Positions 56,088 to 64,000 of a stretch of 64,000 nt of DNA are shown here, in pieces. A program made the translations under genes and the position numbers. Position 1 is the stretch's first letter. Every line of letters begins with the position of its first letter. Source of the DNA: Pycnococcus provasolii (taxonomy: Eukaryota > Chlorophyta > Pseudoscourfieldiophyceae > Pseudoscourfieldiales > Pycnococcaceae); the NCBI GenBank assembly GCA_938743325.2, contig OW568868.1, positions 496,001-560,000 on the forward strand, given 5' to 3'. The notes below the pieces were generated by a model that did no database searches, had not been told where the DNA came from, and worked only from the letters and a program-made list of their open reading frames with translations.

Positions 56088-57491
56088 ATGGCCAAGGGCG
56101 GGGCGTCGGCGTCGCCAAGGGCGGCGGCGCTTTCGGCGTCACCACCCTTCGCGGGAGGGGCACTCGAGGGTGCGAAGGCTTTGGCAAGAACGCCAATAGG
56201 GTCCACGGCAGAGACGCCTTCGTCGTCGCGGTCCTCGCTGCAGGGTTTCGTCGATGACGCACCCGCGCCGCCGTCGCCACCCGCGCCAGCGACGGTGGGA
56301 GAGCAGCTGAAGCGCGTCGTGCTCGTGCTCAAGGGACCGGCGGGTATGAGGAGTGCGGAGGTGACGAAACGCACGATCGCTGTCGCGCCCGTGCGAAGAA
56401 CAGCGGCAGGTTTGACGGATGCACCAGGCACGGGAAGTCCTCCAGGGCCGCAGCGGCCGCTCAGCGAGAAGCAGAGGTGCCTCATGGCTCAGGTGCAGCA
56501 GCAGCGTGCCGACGCGACGCGCGCCGCGGCGACGGGGTGCTACATGCCCAGCGGGCTGAGGAAGGGGTACCGCGAGAAGCTCGACGGCAAGTACACGTTT
56601 GCGCTCATCCAGCCCAGCCGCAAGGTGGCGAAGCGAGACCTTAAGCAGTTCTTCGCGAGCTTCACGCGCGAGGGAAGCGATCTGTACAAATATATGGAGG
56701 CGATCTGCACAGCGCGCTCGGAGGATCGCGAGAGCTTCCGAGGCTTCGTCGTCGGCGTGCTGCGCAACGCTAGTGGAACACCCGTGGCTGCCGCCACACT
56801 TCGGCTTGGACCGCTGATGCCCAGCCCGCCGCCGGGAACGTCTTCGTCGCCGCCCATCCCCGTGCCGCGCTTCCACAGAGGCATACGCTACCTGGAGATG
56901 CCTTTCTTCGCAACCTTCCCTCGACACCGCGGCGAGGGACACACCATACGCCTTCTGAACGCGGTGGAGACGCTCGCGGTGCGGTGCAGCTGCACGCACC
57001 TCATCTTGCAGAGCGTACCTGAGGGACCGCATGCGACGAAGTCCTTCTGGTGTCGCAAGTACGGCTTCGACGTTGTCAGCGACAAGGAGACGCTGACCAA
57101 GCTCGGCGCACGCGAAGGTTCCGGACTCTTCGGGACAACCGTGGTGGCACTCGAGGACACGGTCCCGCTCATGAAGCCTCTCGTGTACAACACGGTGCTG
57201 ACGGAGGGTGTGAGACTGGCTGAGCGCGTTGCTGCGGCCAAACAACACGCACGACGGCACGATGACGCCGACTTGGACTGGGGTGAGGCTGTGATGGGTG
57301 CCGGCGTTTTGGCGAAATGTGGTGTGGAGGACTCTCTTGAGGAGTCGCAGGAACAGCAGGAGAATGAGGAGGCTAATGGGATGGATGATGGCGACGACGG
57401 CGACGACGACGACGACGTCTGCGGTGACGACGACGGCGACGACGACGGCGACGAGCGTACGGCAAAACGCGTACGCATGACTTCATCATGA
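56088..57491 (+). CDS. GNAT-fold N-acetyltransferase-like protein
   Basis: 467 residues. A Pro/Ala/Ser-rich N-terminus (about 1-70) and basic middle precede a helix-rich region (YKYMEAICTARSEDRES). The GNAT-like core follows: strand GFVVGVLRNASGTPVAAATL, then EMPFFATFPRHRGEGHTIRL (the motif-A R-x-x-G-x-G/A acetyl-CoA loop reads RHRGEGH), and LILQSVPEG...FWCRKYGFDVV, the closing strand of motif B. This resembles the acetyltransferase part of plant PHD-finger GNAT proteins, but no PHD finger is seen. The acidic tail (Asp-rich, about 425-455) ends in a nuclear-localisation-like KRVRM. Substrate unknown; nuclear role inferred. ATG at 56088 (TCCATGGCC). Confidence 0.65.
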   Translation: MAKGGASASPRAAALSASPPFAGGALEGAKALARTPIGSTAETPSSSRSSLQGFVDDAPAPPSPPAPATVGEQLKRVVLVLKGPAGMRSAEVTKRTIAVAPVRRTAAGLTDAPGTGSPPGPQRPLSEKQRCLMAQVQQQRADATRAAATGCYMPSGLRKGYREKLDGKYTFALIQPSRKVAKRDLKQFFASFTREGSDLYKYMEAICTARSEDRESFRGFVVGVLRNASGTPVAAATLRLGPLMPSPPPGTSSSPPIPVPRFHRGIRYLEMPFFATFPRHRGEGHTIRLLNAVETLAVRCSCTHLILQSVPEGPHATKSFWCRKYGFDVVSDKETLTKLGAREGSGLFGTTVVALEDTVPLMKPLVYNTVLTEGVRLAERVAAAKQHARRHDDADLDWGEAVMGAGVLAKCGVEDSLEESQEQQENEEANGMDDGDDGDDDDDVCGDDDGDDDGDERTAKRVRMTSS

Positions 57492-57584
57492 CAAAGCCCT
57501 TAAAAAACAATATTCTATTTTAGTAAAAAAATTATTTTTTAGCATTTACAACAACAAAGAACAAATAAATCAAGTCCTTCACCT

Positions 57585-59171
57585 TCACCAAGCGAATGAG
57601 AACCAGTACACGACGAACGGTTCGAGGATCACTCGTGTCGCAAAGTAAAACAGAATGCCGAGCGCAATGCTGAATGGAAGAGCGGGCAGTGCCTTCTTCA
57701 TCACCGCGAGAATGAGCAGCGTCAACCCCAAGCCTGATATGATTGCCAGGTACGAGCTGAACACCGTGAGCATGTCTGTCATTGCCGCACGGCCCACCAT
57801 CACGGAGTAGAAGATGAAGTCGCCAAGTCCGAGCTTAATACCGTCGGGCAAATCGAACTCGGAGGAGTCAGACTCATTATCGGCACCTCCACCTGAGTCT
57901 GCGGCCGCTCCAGCAGCAGCTCCTCCTCCTCCTCCTCCTCCTCCTCCTCTATTACCGCCGCCACCGCTGCCGCCACCGCCACCTTCATCTTCTTCGATGA
58001 CAGCATTTGTAATGGGATTTGATCGCCATAGCGTTCTTGCACCCGCGTTGACGTTGTCGTTCTCACCCGTCCCAAAGAGCCATCGCATCACGCCGCTATT
58101 CGATCGTCCCTCGCGCGTCGTCGTCGTTTGTTCGCCGTCAATGAGGCTTGCGCGTTCCTCGTCGCTTGGCGCTCTTGCTCGGCTATGCGCATCAGCCATG
58201 AAGGTGAAGAAGAATGCCGGAACAGCCGGCGTCCTCGTCGTCGCGTTGGAATTTGTCGTCCTACGCTCCACCATTGCCACAGATGCGGGTGCGCCCGTTG
58301 CATTTGGCGCCGAGTTTCGCTGAGTGCGGCCCCAACCTCGCGGAGGTCCGCGCATCGGCCTCGCCTCGTAGACGAGCGCTGGAAGGTCCTCGTCGCGTTC
58401 CTGCGCGAGCTCGACGAGCACCTTGAGAGGTCCCCCTGGTGTGAGTACCGCGTACAGGTCGTAGATGGCCATGGCGGCGAGCAGCAGCCACGTCGTCCAC
58501 TCGGGTATTTTTGTGAACCAGAACGCGACGACGACGCCGACGAACACTAGGTAAGCCTGCTTGAGCGTGAGCGGTGCGGGCATGAAGAAGACGCTGAGCA
58601 CGCCGGCCATGGCGAAGTTGTAGAGGAAGAATAGCAGCGAGTAGATGTCAACGGCGACGTTGAATCTCTGCAGAAGTTGTGTGATGACCACCCCACCGAG
58701 TACGAAGAAGACGTTGAATCCGGCGAACGCCATGTACGCCCATATGATGCTTGTGCACCTGTACTTGAAGAGGAGGAAGAGCACGAACGTCATGGCTGTT
58801 ATGAAGAGTACGAAAATGAGCGCGTTCATGGCACCTCCTTCGAATTTTTCCGTGCTGGATGCGTTATTGTGCTGTGCTTCTTTGTACCAGACTTGTGCGA
58901 TTCCAACTGCGTTTGGATTATCTGATCCGTGCGGCATGAGTGCACGCACGAGTAGAACGCAGAGCAGCATGGTGATGCTGACAGGTACGAATATGCGGTT
59001 GATTTCCTCCCCGAGATATGTCAAAGCGGAGACGGAGACCTGCTGCATCGATGAAGAAGAATGAGCAGGAGCACCAGGAGCAGGAGCACCACCACTGCGA
59101 GATAAGTCGTTCATCAAAGACTGTGAATGTGGTGGTGCGCTATTAGGCTCCGACGACGACGACGACTCCAT
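57585..59171 (-). CDS. PSEN: Presenilin (intramembrane aspartyl protease)
   Basis: 528 residues. Nine hydrophobic segments with the two catalytic aspartates in AIYDLYAVL (Asp238) and KLGLGDFIFYS (Asp451), and the PAL motif in KALPALP near the end. The N-terminus is Ser/Pro-rich. The hydrophilic loop between the catalytic helices is long and Gly/Asn-rich. Presenilin is the protease of gamma-secretase; green plants and algae keep it without Notch, so its substrates here are unknown. ATG at 59171; a CCCTAA tract lies about 95 bp upstream. Convergent with the GNAT gene. Confidence 0.95.
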   Translation of the reverse strand: MESSSSSEPNSAPPHSQSLMNDLSRSGGAPAPGAPAHSSSSMQQVSVSALTYLGEEINRIFVPVSITMLLCVLLVRALMPHGSDNPNAVGIAQVWYKEAQHNNASSTEKFEGGAMNALIFVLFITAMTFVLFLLFKYRCTSIIWAYMAFAGFNVFFVLGGVVITQLLQRFNVAVDIYSLLFFLYNFAMAGVLSVFFMPAPLTLKQAYLVFVGVVVAFWFTKIPEWTTWLLLAAMAIYDLYAVLTPGGPLKVLVELAQERDEDLPALVYEARPMRGPPRGWGRTQRNSAPNATGAPASVAMVERRTTNSNATTRTPAVPAFFFTFMADAHSRARAPSDEERASLIDGEQTTTTREGRSNSGVMRWLFGTGENDNVNAGARTLWRSNPITNAVIEEDEGGGGGSGGGGNRGGGGGGGGGAAAGAAADSGGGADNESDSSEFDLPDGIKLGLGDFIFYSVMVGRAAMTDMLTVFSSYLAIISGLGLTLLILAVMKKALPALPFSIALGILFYFATRVILEPFVVYWFSFAW

Positions 59172-59264
59172 AGCTTCTTCTTACGGTAGCTGCTAAGGTA
59201 CTGTAAGAGTAGGAACACACACGAAAAGCGAATGACAAATGGCGGACGTTAATATTTATTTATG

Positions 59265-59287
59265 AACCCTAACCCTAACCCTAACCC
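59265..59287. repeat. Interstitial CCCTAA telomere-like repeats
   Basis: Nearly four perfect AACCCT units between the divergent presenilin and PPR genes. About 95 bp from one ATG and 120 bp from the other, so it may act as a shared promoter telo-box. Confidence 0.9.
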
Positions 59288-59406
59288 GAAAGGAAAAATC
59301 AATTTAACCCAACGAGGTATCCCCCCCAAACGCACCCCCCAAATGGAAAACACGAAAAAGACTCCGCCGGCCCCCCCCCCCCCCCTCTCGCTCATTTTAT
59401 TCTTCT

Positions 59407-62400
59407 ATGGCGCCGCCGCCAATAAAGCCGTTCGTTCCGAGGGGTGCCCGACTTCCTGTCATGATTATTGGTGTCTCGCAGTTTTCTGTCTCGCGTACAT
59501 CTCGTCGTACATGTCGTCTTGGTGGTGGTGGTATTGGTAATGGTATTTTCAAGGAGTCTTGTCGTCTTGTGCCGTCGTCGTCATCGTCATCATCTCGGCC
59601 TTATTCTGCAGATTCTCAAAATAACAACAACCACGCTCGGAATCGACGATCCTCTTATTCATCAAACAACGCACAACCACGCACGGATCACAAGAGACAC
59701 ACGCCAACGGGAGGAGGAGGAGGAAGAGGAGGAGGAGACTACTCATCGTCGTCGTCGTCGTCGTCCAACTATAATCACAACAACAATAGCAACAACAAGC
59801 GCATTTCCGTGCGAAGCGTCGACAGCCTCCTGCTACTCACCAACCCACCAGCTACCGCTGACGAGGAAAGACGACTCAAGCGGGAACTGCAGGGAGCGGC
59901 AAGGTGGTGCGCGCGAAGAGGAGACGCAGAGCGTGCGCTCGGAATCGCTAGGACGTGGCAGCGCATGAACCTACCAGCCAAGGACTCGCCGTGGGCATCT
60001 GCCGTCGCCGCCGCCGCACGCGCGGGGGGCGGTGCCGCCGCGCGCGATATGCTCGACGTCGCGCTGTTCGAGGCGGCAAAGTCCGCCACGAGACCGTCAA
60101 AGATTAGGTTCGGGGGTGACCACCGCGGCGACGGCGCGGGGCCGTCGCAGTCGCCGCCCGTCGGCGTGTTCAACGCCGCCATCGCCGCGTTCGCAAGAGA
60201 GGGAGATACGGATACTGCCGCCCTGCTCTTCCAGGCGATGACGGATCGCGGAGTTCACGTCACCGAGGCGACGTATCACAGCCTGATGATCGCCGCGGCG
60301 AACGCCACGACGCAAATTGGAGACGCAAGGCGCGTGCGAACGGAGAGCGCGTCCGATGCCGCAAGGCGCATGTACCGCGAGATGGGCGCCGCACGTCTGA
60401 GGCGCACCGCGCGCACCGTCGCCTGCGTGGGACGGTGCGTCAAGGCGGATGGAACGATTGAAGATCTCGTTTGGTACGTTCGAGAGGTGTACAACCCGTG
60501 GAGGTATCGCCATGCCGCGGCGACGGACGGGCCGCTCGCGTCAGCCGGCGGCGACGTTTTCGCCACGAGCGCGCTCGTCTCCGCCGCGGGAGCGGTGGCT
60601 GATCGCACGGGACTTCCGGTGGGCACGATGAGGACGGCTGCCGATAACGACGCGTGGTTGGCGCGCAAGCAGAAACTGCCACGCCCACAGACGCTACGCG
60701 GACTGTCGGCGGCTTCCGCCGCCGCCGCGTCGGATATCGACGTGGCAAAATTGAAAGCGGAGGAATATGAGGCTCTGCAGGAGTTGCCGCCTGCGCCGAT
60801 GTTCGATTCGCCCGAGGGAACGGCGAAGCTTTCCAGCGAATATGACCTGTCGTTCTGGCGCAAGTCGCTCTCGCGATCGAAGCGCTGCGACCCGTACTTC
60901 AAGGACGTGGCTGCTGAGGTACTCACGCAGTGGACCGAGTACGAAGATCGATACTGCTCAAGGCGCTTGGGGATGGATGGGCGCTTCGATCACACGCTGG
61001 ATGGGCTGGAGGGTGCGCGCGGTGGAGCGCCAACAGCCGCCGCGCTACGTCTGTGCCGCTCGCTCGGAATCAGCACCGCGGCTGTGGCTGTCGTGCACGC
61101 GGCATATTCGCCGAGCGGGCTCGATACCACCGACCCTGGAACGGATGCCGCGAAGGAGGCGCGCGAGTTTGCCGCAACTGCCGTGCGCGTGGGATCGAGC
61201 GTGCTGGCGAGCAGCCTGCTAGCGAGCTATGCCGAGACTGGCGACGCCACGCGCGCGCGTCTCGTATACGACTTTTGGCTGCGGCAGCGTCTTGGAGACA
61301 AGGCTGGAGTTGCGCTATCAACGCTGCCTAGCACAGCGCAGGGTCCGAAGGGGGCGCAGCTGCTCGCGGCTCACTACAGCGTCCCGCCACCTGCAAAGGA
61401 CGGCCGGCCACCGCCGCCAGCTCCTCGGCGACGCGATCGATACGGCGACAGTCGCAGTGTTCACCACGCCTTTTCGACAGCCTGCGCAGAATTTGCCTCC
61501 ACTGCCGCCGCGGCGCGCCGCCCAGCCCCACCCAATGCCGACGCGACTGAGATCAGAGCTGCTGCCACCGCCGCGCAGCTCGAAGACCCGAGCCAGTACG
61601 TACGATGGGCATTTCACGCTCTTCTTGTCGACTTGCCGAAGACGTTTGCGACGCCCATCGCCGCAGAGGGTGCGCCGAAACCCAGCGAGGAGGAGATGAG
61701 AAAAGCGCAGAGCCGGCACATGACGGAGGAGGGCACGTGGCGTGCGCTGCTGCACGTCTGCGCCGCAAGCAGATGCCAGGGTCCTCTGGCGCTCGCTGCG
61801 CTGCGGCTGATGCTCGCACAGGGCCACAGGCCCACCTCCGCGGTGGTAACACGCATCGTTTCGGCGTGCGGGCGTGACCGCAACACCGGTCCAGCGGTGG
61901 CTGTGGCGAACTCGCGCCTCGCGGTACGCCTGTGCGCGAACGCGGAGCTGAAGGCAAGAAATGGCGTTGAGCTCCCTCGCTGCCTCGACGGTGCCGCTTG
62001 GACGGCGCTGCTTGACGCGTACGTGAAGGCTGGCCGTCCGGATGCGGCTCTCGCCATCGGCCAGAAGCTTCTCGCCGAGGGTGCCGTCGCCGCGGCGGCG
62101 GAGGAGCAGATCCACGCGGCGGTGGTGATTGGCAAGGCGGCGAACGTGAAGAGTGTGAACACGGCGGAGCTTCCCCCTTCCATCCTGCCGCCCGATGCGA
62201 TGCGCGCGGCGGCTTTCGAGGAGAACCCATCAGAGGAGCTGATGCGCCTCAAGTCCTCGTTCGGCGCGCAGGGATACGGCGTGCTTCTGCGGTGCTGCCT
62301 GCAGCTCAGCGAGGTTCCCGCGGCGTTATCTCTTTACATGGACATGGACCGCAACGTGCCCAGGAGAGAAGCTCGCGGTACCACAAATGCACTGTCGAGC

Positions 62401-63483
62401 GTCGTTGGTGGGTCAGCCGCCCTCGAGTCGGTCGACATGCACCACGACGACCTGCTTGTGCGCATCTGCTCGGGATCGCTCGGCGCGCTTGACGGCGCGC
62501 TGCTGATCGCCAAGGCTAGCATTCGTGACAAGAGTCGGCCACCGCTTCGCTCTTCGACGCTCTTTGCGCTCGTGCGCGCGTTGTGCCGCGGCGCGCAGCC
62601 TAAGCGTGCGTTCCGGCTGCTGAGCCTGTGCAGTTCGCTGGGATATGGCTGGGGCGACCGCGAGACGGTGATGAGCGTGATCGAAAGCCTGTCGAGCGCG
62701 GGCGAGATGACAACCGCGTGGGGACTGTACCAGCGCGCACGCGGCATGGCGAAGACGTCGGAGGTAGGCTGGATGCCGAGCGCGTCTTGCGCGTCGTCGC
62801 TGATCATCCTTCTGTGCCAGGCTGGGCGCGCGGACCGAGCGCTCGGCGTGTACGTCGATCTCGTCACGAGTCGAGACGACGCTCCAGATCGCCTGACTAC
62901 CGTCAGCGACAGCAATCTCGTTCGCAAGTCAACGATGCTCGCTCGGCAGGGCAGGCTCCCGTACGCCAAGGCGATGGCGAGGTTGGTCGTGGCTTGCTGC
63001 GAGAACGGCGACCCAATCAGCGCGAGCAGGCGTGGTGCTCAGGCGAGCACTCGCGTCGGTAGCCGTACGCAGGACGTGTCACGCGACGGCGGCGAGCTGC
63101 TATCTCGCGCGCGCGCGCTGTACTCGCAGCTGCTGGCGATGCCCGGCGGCGACACGGAGGCTGCGAACGAGGGCGTTTGGCGCGCGCTCATTCCCGCGCT
63201 TCTCGCGTGTGGCGACGTGCTTGGTGCCGCCACGGTGTTTGGTGATGCAGACGCCGCGGGTGAAATCGTGAGCGTGGGTCGCGGTGCACTGGCATACCTG
63301 CACGCGCAGATTCTCCACGAGCAAACTTCGCTGGAGAAGGATGGCGGCGATGCTGATGATGTGGCGAAGCTTTCCGAGGCGGCTTCGAAGATCGTCGAGC
63401 ACATGCGCGTGAGTGTCAAGGCTAGCGTGGCGAAGGCGTCGGCGTTGCCAAAAAGGCGCCGAAAAGATGACGACGACATGTAA
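59407..63483 (+). CDS. Large pentatricopeptide-repeat (PPR) protein, probably organellar
   Basis: 1358 residues, single exon. An Arg/Ser-rich N-terminus with Asn and Ser runs (about 1-150) fits an organelle leader plus disordered spacer. Scattered 35-residue helical hairpins of PPR type follow, e.g. VGVFNAAIAAFAREGDTDTA...LLFQAMTDRGVHVTEATYHS, AWTALLDAYVKAGRPDAALA, and YGVLLRCCLQLSEVPAALSL. Spacing between repeats is irregular, as in many algal PPR/OPR-like RNA-binding proteins. Such proteins act in plastid or mitochondrial RNA processing and translation. A basic C-terminal KRRRK. The ATG at 59407 (CTATGGCG) is the first in frame. Confidence 0.75.
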   Translation: MAPPPIKPFVPRGARLPVMIIGVSQFSVSRTSRRTCRLGGGGIGNGIFKESCRLVPSSSSSSSRPYSADSQNNNNHARNRRSSYSSNNAQPRTDHKRHTPTGGGGGRGGGDYSSSSSSSSNYNHNNNSNNKRISVRSVDSLLLLTNPPATADEERRLKRELQGAARWCARRGDAERALGIARTWQRMNLPAKDSPWASAVAAAARAGGGAAARDMLDVALFEAAKSATRPSKIRFGGDHRGDGAGPSQSPPVGVFNAAIAAFAREGDTDTAALLFQAMTDRGVHVTEATYHSLMIAAANATTQIGDARRVRTESASDAARRMYREMGAARLRRTARTVACVGRCVKADGTIEDLVWYVREVYNPWRYRHAAATDGPLASAGGDVFATSALVSAAGAVADRTGLPVGTMRTAADNDAWLARKQKLPRPQTLRGLSAASAAAASDIDVAKLKAEEYEALQELPPAPMFDSPEGTAKLSSEYDLSFWRKSLSRSKRCDPYFKDVAAEVLTQWTEYEDRYCSRRLGMDGRFDHTLDGLEGARGGAPTAAALRLCRSLGISTAAVAVVHAAYSPSGLDTTDPGTDAAKEAREFAATAVRVGSSVLASSLLASYAETGDATRARLVYDFWLRQRLGDKAGVALSTLPSTAQGPKGAQLLAAHYSVPPPAKDGRPPPPAPRRRDRYGDSRSVHHAFSTACAEFASTAAAARRPAPPNADATEIRAAATAAQLEDPSQYVRWAFHALLVDLPKTFATPIAAEGAPKPSEEEMRKAQSRHMTEEGTWRALLHVCAASRCQGPLALAALRLMLAQGHRPTSAVVTRIVSACGRDRNTGPAVAVANSRLAVRLCANAELKARNGVELPRCLDGAAWTALLDAYVKAGRPDAALAIGQKLLAEGAVAAAAEEQIHAAVVIGKAANVKSVNTAELPPSILPPDAMRAAAFEENPSEELMRLKSSFGAQGYGVLLRCCLQLSEVPAALSLYMDMDRNVPRREARGTTNALSSVVGGSAALESVDMHHDDLLVRICSGSLGALDGALLIAKASIRDKSRPPLRSSTLFALVRALCRGAQPKRAFRLLSLCSSLGYGWGDRETVMSVIESLSSAGEMTTAWGLYQRARGMAKTSEVGWMPSASCASSLIILLCQAGRADRALGVYVDLVTSRDDAPDRLTTVSDSNLVRKSTMLARQGRLPYAKAMARLVVACCENGDPISASRRGAQASTRVGSRTQDVSRDGGELLSRARALYSQLLAMPGGDTEAANEGVWRALIPALLACGDVLGAATVFGDADAAGEIVSVGRGALAYLHAQILHEQTSLEKDGGDADDVAKLSEAASKIVEHMRVSVKASVAKASALPKRRRKDDDDM

Positions 63484-63564
63484 GTTCAACTTGTAGTACT
63501 ATAGCACGCCTTAGTATTGAAAAAGCAACAAGTCGCCAACCGTTGAACAAAGTGAACTCTATTT

Positions 63565-63583
63565 TCATTACTGAATGAGCGAT
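63565..63583. terminator. Recurring 3'-end motif TTCATTACTGAATGAGCGA (copy 3)
   Basis: About 80 bp past the PPR stop and 90 bp past the stop of the convergent minus-strand gene at 63671. Matches the copy at 7213-7230 over CATTACTGAATGAGC. Confidence 0.45.
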
Positions 63584-63670
63584 AATAGTTTTACACGCAC
63601 GCACACTTGCACGCAGCTCGTTTGGTGACGACCTCTCTCGAACTATGCGTCAAACAAGATCTTCTCATTC

Positions 63671-63952
63671 TCAGTTCTTCTCTTCTTTGAGCGTGAGACT
63701 CCTTCTTCTGATGCTTTCAATTTTTCGTTTCGCTTCCGTTCGTTGTATCATTTTCTGTTCTTTTGTTGGTCCAAGTCCGAACATGTCTCTGACAATACCA
63801 ATTTCGTGTAGGTTACCGAATTTTATGGCAAGGAACCACAGTCCAATGAGAAATGTACAAAAACATAACAAGGCCATCACCAAACGAAAGGTGTAATAAT
63901 ACTGGATGATATTGATATTGTTACCACCACCACCACCGAACATCTTGCCCAT
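63671..63952 (-). CDS. Small membrane protein or C-terminal part of one, unknown
   Basis: 93 residues from the ATG at 63952, but the frame stays open to the window edge (16 more codons, ending ...VPPSSFAF before the Met), so the true start may lie outside. One strong hydrophobic segment (LVMALLCFCTFLIGLWFLAI) is followed by a basic, helical tail (KEQKMIQRTEAKRKIESIRRR). A Gly/Asn-rich turn precedes the membrane span. Not recognised. Its codons are AT-richer than those of its neighbours. Confidence 0.5.
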   Translation of the reverse strand: MGKMFGGGGGNNINIIQYYYTFRLVMALLCFCTFLIGLWFLAIKFGNLHEIGIVRDMFGLGPTKEQKMIQRTEAKRKIESIRRRSLTLKEEKN

Positions 63953-64000
63953 GAATGCGAATGACGAAGGAGGGACACTTACACTTATGATGCGGCTGAC

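Noticed and set aside
1-64000. tRNA, rRNA, CRISPR arrays, bacterial operons or riboswitches
   Set aside because: Looked for T-loop/anticodon patterns, spaced direct repeats and polycistronic spacing by eye; the window shows none I can support, and the gene style is eukaryotic nuclear.

Overview
The window looks like gene-dense, GC-rich nuclear DNA of a small flagellated green (prasinophyte-type) alga. Evidence: a plastid-type NADPH-thioredoxin reductase C with fused thioredoxin, a ZEITLUPE/FKF1-type LOV-F-box-Kelch photoreceptor, a PPR protein, a ciliary DRC8 protein, and eukaryotic translation and ubiquitin-ligase genes. Most genes are a single exon. The few introns I can support are short (73-104 bp, GT-AG, some with TACTAAC/CACTAAC branch sites). 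Interstitial CCCTAA/TTAGGG tracts sit in several intergenic regions. The species cannot be fixed from the sequence alone.

Layout. 0-7 kb: DRC8 (5' partial), ribosomal protein uL22/L17, a bacterial-type glucokinase with a plastid-like leader, and an Atg22-like transporter. 7-21 kb: a one-pass membrane/coiled-coil protein with 39-residue repeats, GlnRS, an N-acylated EF-hand protein, a His-rich DUF1826 protein, an EF-hand/5'-nucleotidase fusion sharing a 98-99% identical 620-bp segment with the earlier EF-hand gene, and a SulP/STAS transporter. 21-32 kb: a 65-bp tandem array, NTRC, MetRS, a probable plastid protein, a 5'-truncated non-LTR retrotransposon with poly(A) and 13-bp target duplications, the GID/CTLH E3 subunit MAEA, and an RCC1-repeat protein. 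33-37.3 kb: three tandem genes for secreted modular proteins with recurrent polybasic sites (candidate peptide precursors). 37-46 kb: an EB1-type CH/EF-hand protein, an ORAI-type calcium channel with a seven-tryptophan heptad array, APC11, and a telobox Myb (TRF-like) protein. 46-49.5 kb: a large inverted repeat around TIM13, with a decayed helicase-associated-domain fragment inside. 49.5-64 kb: the LOV-F-box-Kelch gene, a nucleoside hydrolase, a foldback element, a GNAT-like protein, presenilin, the PPR protein and the end of a small membrane protein.

Themes. Calcium signalling recurs (ORAI, two acylated EF-hand proteins, EB1/EF-hand, DRC8). Three genes concern protein turnover (MAEA, APC11, F-box protein). 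A predicted telomere-repeat-binding Myb is encoded in the same window as telo-box-like tracts lying upstream of many genes. Most intergenic space holds simple repeats, hairpins or short recurring motifs. One motif, TTACTGAATGA, recurs mainly between convergent 3' ends.
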